From Nostocaceae cyanobacterium (lineage in GTDB: Bacteria > Cyanobacteriota > Cyanobacteriia > Cyanobacteriales > Nostocaceae), in assembly GCA_030065825.1 (NCBI GenBank), contig JASJCY010000045.1:1-32862 (forward strand): 32,862 nt of DNA, in the 5' to 3' direction. Made by a program: the position numbers and the translations under genes. The notes under the pieces were generated by a model. It had not been told where the DNA came from. It was given only the letters and a program-made list of their open reading frames with translations, and made no database searches. Numbering within the stretch: position 1 is the stretch's first letter; each line of letters opens with the position of its first letter. Shown here one piece after another: positions 1-7,048 of the stretch.

Positions 1-150
1 TTCCAGGATTGTGGAAGTGGATTGCTGTAGGGATTTAAAGGAGAAATCAAGGTCTCCCCTCCAAGCAATCGCTTTACTTTGTTCCTCAAGATACTCTAAT
101 AATTCGGCTTGGGATATTGCAACTTGGTCAATTGGTGCTTGATATGTCAT
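1..150 (-). CDS. partial unknown protein, N-terminal 50 residues
   Basis: The minus strand is open from an ATG at 148-150 to the window edge, so only the first 50 residues are visible and the C-terminus is missing. The start MTYQAPIDQ is preceded by a GAGGA ribosome binding site about seven bases upstream. The visible part is hydrophilic and rich in Gln, Glu and Ser, with an AELLEYLEEQ segment likely to be helical, and shows no signal peptide or membrane segment. I do not recognise the family. It diverges from the small XRE-type regulator at 404 and shares a 253-base, operator-rich intergenic region with it, so regulation by that protein is plausible but inferred. Being a partial ORF, it could also be spurious, but the ribosome binding site and the clean reading frame argue for a gene. 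Confidence 0.55.
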   Translation of the reverse strand, partial: MTYQAPIDQVAISQAELLEYLEEQSKAIAWRGDLDFSFKSLQQSTSTILE

Positions 151-177
151 AATAGAATCCTCTTTTTTTGTTTTTTC

Positions 178-213
178 CATAAATGGAGTCCCTCCATTTA
201 TGGGTTTTTTTTT
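178..213 (+). terminator. perfect 11-bp hairpin followed by a T run
   Basis: CATAAATGGAG and CTCCATTTATG pair perfectly around a three-base loop (178-202) and are followed on the plus strand by GG and nine T. This is the form of an intrinsic terminator reading rightward, but no gene ends just before it on the plus strand. On the minus strand the hairpin lies in the 5' leader of the truncated gene, about 28 bases before its ATG, where it has no T run after it, so a leader structure is an alternative reading. Confidence 0.5.
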
Positions 214-265
214 GGTCAGGCGATCGCGTGATTCTTGGTGGAATGGCGATCGCTTTTTTTTTCAT

Positions 266-396
266 ATATTTTATTGTACAATAAAATATTGTAAATATCA
301 AATAATATATTGTTAAGATATATTGCAAATATGTATTTAAAATATGTACACTTGTAAAGTACATAGGTTGACACTTAAATAGTAAACTTAAAGTGT
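266..396. promoter_or_regulatory. divergent operator-like region with 24-bp perfect palindrome
   Basis: Positions 266-289 form a perfect loopless palindrome, half-site ATATTTTATTGT. It is followed by looser copies of a TATTG-n-ATAT motif near 287, 308 and 321. ACACTT occurs at 348-353 and 371-376, and its inverse AAGTGT at 391-396, just before the regulator's ATG at 404. A TTGACA (368-373) could be a -35 box, but I see no convincing -10 box 17 bases downstream. The region lies between two divergent genes, one encoding an XRE-type DNA-binding protein, so it is a natural place for autoregulation. Base composition is very AT-rich, which makes chance short palindromes more likely, though not a perfect 24-bp one. 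Confidence 0.5.
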
Positions 397-403
397 TGAG
401 TTT

Positions 404-679
404 ATGGCTAAAATTTTGATTCGCTGGAAATTGAACGAAGTTATGGCTAGACATCGGGTCAAAGGCAAAGACCTGGCTAATTATTTAGGTATTAGCGCTA
501 ATGCGGTATCAGCTTTGAGAAAAGCCGTGATAATGCCGGAAATTGGTGGTCAAAGATGGGAGCAAATTTGCTTGGGTGTGAATGAACTCTCCAGTATTGG
601 TGAGGCGATTACCCCATTGGACTTAATTGAATATGTTGCGGATAGTCACGAACCCCACGGAAGACAGTCGGGGGCTTGA
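404..679 (+). CDS. small XRE/Cro-type helix-turn-helix regulator
   Basis: This 91-residue protein starts with a basic stretch (MAKILIRWKLNEVMARHRVK) and continues with KDLANYLGISANAVSALRKA at about residues 22-41, which has the spacing of a Cro/C1 helix-turn-helix: a first helix, the LGIS turn, then a recognition helix. The rest (residues 45-91) contains TPLDLIEYV and is probably a short dimerisation or tail region. Small proteins of this type are frequent in cyanobacteria, often as solitary regulators and sometimes as antitoxins. Repeated ACACTT/AAGTGT elements immediately upstream suggest autoregulation. The divergent neighbour is cut off, so I cannot say whether the two form a toxin-antitoxin pair. 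The ribosome binding site (TTGAG) is weak. The fold is fairly sure; the target is unknown. Confidence 0.8.
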   Translation: MAKILIRWKLNEVMARHRVKGKDLANYLGISANAVSALRKAVIMPEIGGQRWEQICLGVNELSSIGEAITPLDLIEYVADSHEPHGRQSGA

Positions 680-770
680 GGGAACCCATTACTGACCAGA
701 GTAATTACTTTGAGTACTACCTTTGGGGCAGTGACACTAGTGGACTTTAAGTTCTCCCCATTTTTGGGTG
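680..770. other. short intergenic stretch before the repeat array
   Basis: Between the stop codon of the regulator and the first 56-bp unit there is no open frame with a start and ribosome binding site. A CCCC/GGGG pairing overlapping the regulator's stop (653-674) is too weak to call a terminator. Confidence 0.4.
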
Positions 771-1492
771 CCCTATACACTGAGACATGATGCTGTTTCA
801 GTAAAGGAACGGTGCCAACCAATTTGTTTTATACACTGAGATATGATAGTGTTTCAGTAGGGGCACGGCGTCAGCTAATTTATTTTATACACCCAGATAT
901 AATGAATGCCGTGCCCTCCTACATCCAGATATCATGAATGCCGTGCCCTATACACTGAGATGAGATATGATACTGTTTCAGTAAGGGCACGGCGTTAGCT
1001 AATTGCTTTTATACAGTGAGGCATGAGGCAGCCTCAATAAGGGCATGGCGCTAGCTAATTGCTTTTATACAGTCAGATATGATGCCGTTTCAGTAAGGGC
1101 ACGGCGCTAGCTAATTTGTTTTATACAGTGAGATATGATGCCGTTTCAGTAAGGGCACGGCGTTAGCTAATTTGTTTTATACAGTGAGGCATGAGGCAGC
1201 CTCAGTAATAGCACGGAGTTAGCTAATTTGTTTTATACAGTGAGATATGATGCCGTTTCAGTAAGGGCACGGCGCTAGCTAATTTGTTTTATACAGTGAG
1301 ATATGATGCCGTTTCAGTAAGGGCACGGCGCTAGCTAATTTGTTTTATACAGTGAGGCATGAGGCAGCCTCAGTAAGGGCACGGCGTTAGCTAATTTGTT
1401 TTATACAGTGAGGCATGAGGCAGCCTCAGTAAGGGCACGGCGTTAGCTAATTTGTTTTATACAGTGAGATATCATGGATGCCGTGCCCCTAC
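771..1492. repeat. 56-bp tandem repeat array, two unit variants
   Basis: The word ATAC(A/C)(G/C)TGAG starts a unit at 775, 831, 887, 950, 1011, 1067, 1123, 1179, 1235, 1291, 1347, 1403 and 1459. The spacing is exactly 56 bp from 1011 onward and irregular (63 and 61) around 887-1011. Units end in a shared GGGCACGGCG-TAGCTAATT block. Two variants differ in the middle: A has GATATGATGCCGTTTCAG; B has GGCATGAGGCAGCCTCAG, which contains a TGAGGC/GCCTCA inverted repeat. The order 1067-1402 is A A B A A B, a 168-bp higher-order period. Units at 887 and 1459 switch to GCCGTGCCC, the inverse of GGGCACGGC, and look like end caps. There are no unique spacers and 56 is not a multiple of three, so it is neither CRISPR nor coding. 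It lies between convergent gene ends. Confidence 0.95.
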
Positions 1493-1516
1493 TTGTTACT
1501 TTGTATAAGATATAAA

Positions 1517-3646
1517 TCAAACAAAGATAAAGTCTCTATCAAAGTTCACATTAATGGAGTCTTGCACCAGACCAATTGCGTCATTCCCAAAGAAAATAGC
1601 AGTATCCTGGGCAGAACTACCAAACCAGTCACCGGTTAGCAAGGAGTATTGACTGCGAGTACCTGTGACTTGGATGTAGTCGTACTGCCAATTATAGTCA
1701 GTAATTATACCATAGCCATCTCCTTGGTAGAAGACTCCTGAGGATTGACCCAGAACAAAGGTATCTATTCCAGTTCCCCCTATTAAAAGGTCATATTCTA
1801 TACCGTTATCATAACCAATCAGTATGTCATCGCCAGAACCACCAATCAGGGTGTCGCTGCCAGAACCGCCAATCAGGGTGTCATGACCACGCATTCCGGC
1901 AAGACTATTGTTCAAAGAATTGCCAGCAATAAAGTCATTGCCATCACCAGTGAATACATCCTCAATTCCAGAAATGGTAATTGCAACAGCATCAATCATG
2001 CCTGTCCCTGCATTCAGATTGATTGTGGTGTTTGAATCGACGGCAGCAGCATTAATAGTATCTATGCCAATTCCACCGTTGATTGATCGTGTATGACCAA
2101 ACAACCCGTCATAGTCGGAATATTCTTCGGTAAAGATAAAGGTGTCGTCATTGGAAATTGCTTCACCGTAGAAGGTTATGTCGATGTCGTTGATAGTGAT
2201 TGGTGATGTTATGTTGCTATCTGCATCAAAGAATTCAACAGTCCATATTCCTGATGTGTTTTCGCCACGGAATTGGTTGGAGGTGAACTCCCAGCGTCCT
2301 GATCCAAATCCACCATAAGAATATCCGTCGTTTTCACCGCTATTGTGAATGAGAATAGTTGATGTTCCATCCGGCGAAATCAGGCGAATTGCCAGGTCAC
2401 CAAGGTCGTACCATTGGGTGAAGTTGACATCAACCCCGACATGTTCAATCTCGATATTGCTGGCAATAAATTGACTGAAGGAAGTTCCCTGGGTACTAAT
2501 TGTTGTGGGAGTGTTAAGGAAGTCACTAAATATAGCGGTGTCATTGAAACTTGTTTTGGAATTGTTTCCCCAAGTTTCAGCTAGACGTACTGCTGCTTTG
2601 GCATCAACCAGACCAAAACCATAATCGTTAGAGAAGTGTAAACCGCCACCATTCCAGTTATCGGCACCGTTAAAAGTCCAAGGATATTCCTCATAACCGT
2701 TGGTGCCAAAACCAACATCGGTTCCAACATGGCGTGCGGAATAGGCGAGAATTTCTTGCACATCACGCCAACCGAGATTGGGATTGGCTTCTAGCATTAG
2801 TGCAACTACGCCAGATACCATCGGTGCTGCCGCAGATGTTCCACTAAAGCCAGATGTATAGTCGCCTAAATAGTTATAACCTGCACTGCCCACACGATCT
2901 GTTGTGATAACCTCACCGGGAGTGCCAAAGGCTGACACAAGCACTGAGGCACCATGAGTGCTGTAGGATGAAACAAAACCATTTTGATCTACAGCAGCCA
3001 CGGAAATTGTATGGGGATTTGCATTCCAAGAGGAGGCGTTAGTGTCTTGATTATAACTGCGGGAGTTGCCTGCTGACTTCACCAGAATGGTACCAAGTCC
3101 ATCACGTCCATAAATGACTGCATTGTCGATCGCAGTATTTAAGGTTGCCATGTCGGTTGAACTAAGGAAATGGTCAAAGTAGTTATTACTGGACATTGTG
3201 CCCAGGCTGATATTGACGACATCAGCTTCACGATTAATACCTGCTGTTTGTTGCAACCCGGACGCATTGTTAATTGCGTCTGCTATTTGCTGTACGAGTT
3301 TTACCCGAAAACCGAAAATGGTGGAGTCATGGGCTATACCCACACCACCGATGCCGTTACCTGCATCAGCTGCGATGATACCAGCTACAGCAGTACCGTG
3401 GCTGTCGTTGTAAAAGCCACTAGCATCGGTATGATTACTGTCAAAATCCCAATCTTTAAGAGTTGAGTAGTTGCCGTAAAGATCGGGATGAGTATACTGC
3501 ACTCCATCATCAATAACAGCGACTTGAACCCCTACACCACTATAATCGTCCCAGACATCAACTACGTTCAGATCGAGAAGACCGGGTGTTGTGTTGAGGA
3601 GGTGCCACTGATAAAATAATAAAGGATCTGAAAATATAGTTGCCAT
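1517..3646 (-). CDS. subtilisin-like (S8) protease with P domain and RTX repeats
   Basis: A 709-residue calcium-dependent type of serine protease. The S8 catalytic triad is visible: Asp46 in VAVIDDG, His83 in DSHGTAVAG and Ser271 in GTSAAAP, with the oxyanion Asn194 in SAGN. Residues about 370-494 match a proprotein-convertase P domain (SNIEIEHVGVDVNFTQWYDL, then GIWTVEFFDAD). Residues about 565-630 hold RTX nonapeptide-like repeats (GDGNDFIAG, GGSGSDTLIGGSGDDILIG) that bind calcium in this family. There is no N-terminal signal peptide; the protein begins almost directly with the catalytic domain, so export through a type I secretion system is expected from the RTX part, although no such transporter is in the window. 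GGAG lies eight bases before the ATG. It resembles cyanobacterial calcium-dependent proteases, but I do not assign a gene name. Confidence 0.92.
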   Translation of the reverse strand: MATIFSDPLLFYQWHLLNTTPGLLDLNVVDVWDDYSGVGVQVAVIDDGVQYTHPDLYGNYSTLKDWDFDSNHTDASGFYNDSHGTAVAGIIAADAGNGIGGVGIAHDSTIFGFRVKLVQQIADAINNASGLQQTAGINREADVVNISLGTMSSNNYFDHFLSSTDMATLNTAIDNAVIYGRDGLGTILVKSAGNSRSYNQDTNASSWNANPHTISVAAVDQNGFVSSYSTHGASVLVSAFGTPGEVITTDRVGSAGYNYLGDYTSGFSGTSAAAPMVSGVVALMLEANPNLGWRDVQEILAYSARHVGTDVGFGTNGYEEYPWTFNGADNWNGGGLHFSNDYGFGLVDAKAAVRLAETWGNNSKTSFNDTAIFSDFLNTPTTISTQGTSFSQFIASNIEIEHVGVDVNFTQWYDLGDLAIRLISPDGTSTILIHNSGENDGYSYGGFGSGRWEFTSNQFRGENTSGIWTVEFFDADSNITSPITINDIDITFYGEAISNDDTFIFTEEYSDYDGLFGHTRSINGGIGIDTINAAAVDSNTTINLNAGTGMIDAVAITISGIEDVFTGDGNDFIAGNSLNNSLAGMRGHDTLIGGSGSDTLIGGSGDDILIGYDNGIEYDLLIGGTGIDTFVLGQSSGVFYQGDGYGIITDYNWQYDYIQVTGTRSQYSLLTGDWFGSSAQDTAIFFGNDAIGLVQDSINVNFDRDFIFV

Positions 3647-3849
3647 TTTAATTGCTCCAATTTTATAGAGTTACTATGGAAATTTATTTGTTGAACAAGA
3701 TGATGACTTTTTTACCTATGCATAACCACCATCTTTTGTTGTCTTAGTACTCTATATTTCTAAGCTAGGTTTACTTATGCAGTTTTCCAGGATGAATTTT
3801 TCAATTTTCTGTTTTTCTACATCTCGGGGTACTCAGGGGGATATCTGAC
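3647..3849. other. intergenic leader of the protease gene
   Basis: About 200 AT-rich bases upstream of the protease start. It contains the ribosome binding site (CTCC on the plus strand, 3655-3658). I see no open frame, no hairpin terminator and no clear promoter boxes. Confidence 0.4.
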
Positions 3850-3963
3850 ATCTTGCACCTGCCTGGTGAAACTGGGTTTATTAAGAATATTGACTGTAAA
3901 AACCCCAATTTTTGCTTCATAAACCCGGTTTCGACCTGCTTGCCCTTGAATGCTGCAAGATAT
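3850..3963. repeat. dispersed ~110-bp palindromic element, copy 1
   Basis: Begins ATCTTGCACC and ends in CTGCAAGATAT, with internal AACTGGGTTTATT and ATAAACCCGGTTTC arms flanking an AAACCCCAATTTTT centre. The same order of blocks recurs at 22955, 24860 and 29779, and in part at 10073, 10345 and 32733. No ORF is present. It is a non-autonomous, MITE-like or transcript-end repeat; I cannot name a family. Confidence 0.85.
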
Positions 3964-4031
3964 GACCTATGCAAAAATTAGAAAGCTTGACTAAATAGTC
4001 AAATACTTCATCAAAGTTGTTTAAAGTTGGG

Positions 4032-4265
4032 CTATAGCGGTTTTTACGCTTGTGGAATACAGTCAGAACCTCACCCCGGAACCAAAGCCACCCCTCTCCT
4101 ACCCTGCGGGAAGCCACTGCGTGTCTAAATAAGGAGAGGGGAAGGGGAGCCACTGCTCCGCTATGGTTAAGCGCGTTGTAGCAAGTGGCGTCGTGAGGTA
4201 AAATTTGTGTACCACCCCTAGGGAAGTTCCCCTGCGCGTCTACACTCAACTGAAAACGGCTATAG
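4032..4265. repeat. inverted-repeat-bounded element, CTATAGC termini
   Basis: Bounded by CTATAGCGGTTTTTA (4032-4046) and TGAAAACGGCTATAG (4251-4265), which are inverse of each other with one mismatch. The interior is a palindromic, GC-richer CCCCTCTCC...GGAGAGGGG stretch with no credible gene. A 110-codon open frame inside it is an accident of the repeat. The right-hand terminus recurs at 10629, 16526 and 32700. Confidence 0.7.
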
Positions 4266-4317
4266 TTATATCCCTAAAGACTGTCTAGGTCTAATGACAA
4301 ATGACGACCCTAAAAGC

Positions 4318-4442
4318 GTTCGCTTTATTTGTACCCACCTACTTACAACGATTTTCAGGTAAATAGACCACGCTGTAGGGGTTTAGCAATGCGCTTTACC
4401 CCTACGATGGATGTGGTTCAAATAGATGAAAATTGCTGTAAA
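4318..4442. repeat. long imperfect palindrome (~100 bp) and shared flank
   Basis: From 4343 to 4442 the arms TTACAnCnATTTTCA, GACCAC and TGTAGGGGT are matched inversely by ACCCCTACg, GTGGT and TGAAAATtGcTGTAA. This predicts a long hairpin around a loop near 4385-4397. The flank at 4318-4335 is an 18-bp inverse copy of 10048-10065 (GGTACAAATAAAGCGAAC), so that part is dispersed too. No open frame is present. It is MITE-like. Confidence 0.7.
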
Positions 4443-4490
4443 ACAAATCAGTGCCACATTCAATAATGACCGAAGTTCTTCGACCTTCAA

Positions 4491-4572
4491 GGAATAGGGA
4501 AGAAGGAAGAAGGAAGAGGGAAGAAGGAAGAGGGAAGAAGGAAGAAGGAAGAAGGAAGAAGGAAGAGGGGAG
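4491..4572. repeat. heptanucleotide tandem repeat (GGAAGAA/GGAAGAG)
   Basis: About eleven head-to-tail seven-base units, all purine on the plus strand, end eight bases before the stop codon of the CHAT-CHASE2 gene. This is STRR-type, as known from filamentous cyanobacteria. It lies just beyond the 3' end of the minus-strand operon. Confidence 0.9.
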
Positions 4573-4580
4573 AATTAAAC

Positions 4581-6950
4581 TTAAGGATGATGTTTTTTCC
4601 TTGTTGTAGGTAAAACGTAAGCTAAGAAAACCGCAGAGGGTAAAAGCCAGGGAAGTAACACCGCTGCAGATATATATAGTTGCAATCCAACAATACCGTA
4701 GAGGATGACTGCACCCAAGGAGCCAATTATAATTTTTACATGACTTAATTTAGACTTTTTCTGAAGTAAATAAACCGTAATTTTACCGAGAATTGCTGCC
4801 ATTCCAATCATCCAAAAATCGGGAATGGGAATTACCATGCGACGGGTGAGGAAATGGTGGGTCATGTATGCTAGAGATTCACCTCCTGTCAGCCAGTTTT
4901 GTTGTGTCCAATAATGAGTTGCAAAGGGAGATGGTAAGCGGTCTGGTAGACCCGGTGCAATTCCCAAGCGTTCATCGCTACTGACTGCAATTAACACCAC
5001 CTGTTGGGAAAGTAAGGGAAATTCGTTGATATTTGGATTTTCAATCAATTTCCACGCCGGAATTTTAGTATAAACTTGTGCTGGAGGTATGGAAAAATCA
5101 ACTAGAGGTTGCAATCCAAAGGGGGAACGCCATTGGGAGATATTACTTAAATTACCTTGGTTTTGATGTTTATCAATTACATCAAAAAATTGAGTGCGTA
5201 AATTTGTGACTCTCTTGGTGTGTGGTTGGGGTAAATCGGTAATTTCCTGGTTCGCTGTCTGCACCAGGGAGATTAAATATGCAAAAGGGCAAGCATGACG
5301 ACAATCTCCCTGGGGGTCTGGTAGTTCCACAAATTGGGGGTAACTATTGAGATAAGCTTGCAATGTCCAATTCCAGTTGGTAATCCCCAAGGCTTCATTT
5401 GTACCCACTTCTCGGTCTGGTTTGAGAACAGCACCAAAAATTAACCACATATTGGCATCAACTGCCTGACGTACTGCTTTGCCTAAATCTTGATCGGCAA
5501 ATGGCGGTTTTTCTTGGGGTGTATCAAAGATAAAATTGATACCTATGACAGAAGCATTTAATATCCTCAGTCTATGAAGTAATTGGGCGATATAGCTGCG
5601 GTTTATGGGCATGAGTTGGGGAGTTGGCAGTTTGGCGCGGTAAATAGATTCAGTATCAATTTGCACAATCAAGACTGGTGGAGTTTCTGAGGATGGAATT
5701 TGGGCAGTCCTATTGCGGTAAACTGCTTGGCTAAACATGCGTCCATCCAGTAGTAAATCTTGAATGGGGACAATTGTGCTGAGGGTAAGACTTGCGGTGA
5801 GTGCGATCGCTTCCACTAGGGTTGGGATACTCTGCCGTAGTCGCTGTTTCCACTTCCCTGCGGGGATGCGATATAATTCGCCTCCGGGATGGCAAAATAG
5901 GGAAGGTACTAGGTAAGATGAGGGATAGCTGTGGCTTTTTTGCAATTGGAGAAATTGCCGTGCTGCAATCACTGATTCGTAGACATCTTGGTGTTTCCCT
6001 AAACCCTGGAGAAACTGTACCAAAAATTCCTGTGCCACACGATTGTGAATTGGTTCTCGCATCACCACAACCTGACTAAAACCCAAGTCAATCAGGGATT
6101 GGGCAATATTTATGCCACTGCAAGAGTTAAAAATTGCTACTTGCAATCCTCGTTGTTTGGCAAGACTTAGCTGGGGTGTAATCTCCCTGATAGAAATTGA
6201 GACACCTGGGGCAATTCCCAATTCTCCACCAGTCATTTCCATTTCGTTACTGTGTCCAGCAAAAAATAATACATCCCATCCTTTTTGGTCGGCGATCGCA
6301 TCACTGATTTGTTGTATAACTTGAGTAGGGGTTTGTTCTGGCTGCCAACCGACAAATTCCACTTGTGCAATGGGTAATAAGGATTTTACCGCTTGTTTAT
6401 CTTCTTGGAAGTTTAACCCGGTGTCATCCCCTAAAATAGCCAGAATGCGGGGACGTGTTGGACGTTTGATTTGCTGGTGGTTAACGGTTGCTGCGGCAAT
6501 ATTTACGGGTGCGCGGATAATTTGAATTCCCTTACCTATTTCCCAAGCTTCCCAAGGGAAACGTTCTAACTCGATGGTTGCACAAGTTAAGAATAATTGT
6601 AGAGTCTGGGTTGTTTCTAAATTAGCTTGCGTAATTTGCTGGCGGATATCGTATAGTTCAGCACTTTTTAGCCAGCGATGAAACTGGTACATTAACTTAG
6701 TTTCTGCCTTGACTAATTCTGCGTGCCAATCCACGACAGGAATTAACACACCACCACCAACAGTCCTTCCCCGCATTTCTTCGGATTGATAAAAGTTAAA
6801 ATATGCTCGTTGCCAATTTTGATACAATTGACTCAAGCTGGGAGGATAGTCAATTTCAGCGGTTAATCTTTGTCCCCCTCCCCAAGACAATTCAAATATA
6901 CAAATTTCTCTAAATTTTTGAATTTTGAGATTAAAAATGGTGTTTGTCAT
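4581..6950 (-). CDS. CHAT (caspase-like) - CHASE2 membrane protein
   Basis: A 789-residue protein. Residues about 160-360 form a CHAT domain, the caspase-fold protease family, with the expected His233 in LFFAGHSNE and Cys277 in AIFNSCSG. A hydrophobic segment at about 378-398 precedes a CHASE2 sensor domain (about 400-690; VLIVQIDTESI, then GLPDRLPSPFATHYWTQQNW). Three closely spaced membrane segments follow (about 712-729, 738-757, 760-781). The expected topology puts the CHAT domain in the cytoplasm and CHASE2 outside the membrane. The substrate is unknown. It is the last gene of a unit with the DUF1822 and sigma-like genes. The ATG at 6948-6950 lies in a seven-base repeat (ATGACAA three times) with no ribosome binding site; the two upstream ATGs are in other frames. 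Confidence 0.88.
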   Translation of the reverse strand: MTNTIFNLKIQKFREICIFELSWGGGQRLTAEIDYPPSLSQLYQNWQRAYFNFYQSEEMRGRTVGGGVLIPVVDWHAELVKAETKLMYQFHRWLKSAELYDIRQQITQANLETTQTLQLFLTCATIELERFPWEAWEIGKGIQIIRAPVNIAAATVNHQQIKRPTRPRILAILGDDTGLNFQEDKQAVKSLLPIAQVEFVGWQPEQTPTQVIQQISDAIADQKGWDVLFFAGHSNEMEMTGGELGIAPGVSISIREITPQLSLAKQRGLQVAIFNSCSGINIAQSLIDLGFSQVVVMREPIHNRVAQEFLVQFLQGLGKHQDVYESVIAARQFLQLQKSHSYPSSYLVPSLFCHPGGELYRIPAGKWKQRLRQSIPTLVEAIALTASLTLSTIVPIQDLLLDGRMFSQAVYRNRTAQIPSSETPPVLIVQIDTESIYRAKLPTPQLMPINRSYIAQLLHRLRILNASVIGINFIFDTPQEKPPFADQDLGKAVRQAVDANMWLIFGAVLKPDREVGTNEALGITNWNWTLQAYLNSYPQFVELPDPQGDCRHACPFAYLISLVQTANQEITDLPQPHTKRVTNLRTQFFDVIDKHQNQGNLSNISQWRSPFGLQPLVDFSIPPAQVYTKIPAWKLIENPNINEFPLLSQQVVLIAVSSDERLGIAPGLPDRLPSPFATHYWTQQNWLTGGESLAYMTHHFLTRRMVIPIPDFWMIGMAAILGKITVYLLQKKSKLSHVKIIIGSLGAVILYGIVGLQLYISAAVLLPWLLPSAVFLAYVLPTTRKKHHP

Positions 6951-7041
6951 TTGTCATTTGTCATTTATTACTTATTACTTATTACTTATTACTTATTACT
7001 TATTACTTATTACTTATTACTTATTACTTATTACTTATTAC
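6944..7041. repeat. heptamer repeats spanning the CHAT-CHASE2 start codon
   Basis: Three copies of TTGTCAT (6944-6964) run into eleven exact copies of TTATTAC (6965-7041). They fill almost the whole gap between the DUF1822 stop (7049-7051) and the next start. On the minus strand each TTGTCAT copy supplies an ATG (6948, 6955, 6962), only the innermost being in frame with the 789-residue product. The other two ATGs open tiny frames that stop within a few codons. Confidence 0.95.
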
Positions 7042-7048
7042 TTTGCCT

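Noticed and set aside
128-454. Minus-strand open frame of 108 codons
   Set aside because: It crosses the intergenic regulatory region and the start of the XRE gene, has low-complexity Ile/Tyr/Leu runs from AT-rich DNA and no ribosome binding site.
771-1492. Regular repeats that could suggest a CRISPR array
   Set aside because: Units are contiguous 56-bp copies with no unique spacers, and no cas gene is nearby.
3170-3466. Plus-strand frames inside the protease gene
   Set aside because: They are antisense shadows of a clearly coding region with intact catalytic motifs on the minus strand.
3917-4249. Minus-strand open frame of 110 codons
   Set aside because: It lies across two repeat elements and matches nothing; its frame is a by-product of the CTATAGC element.
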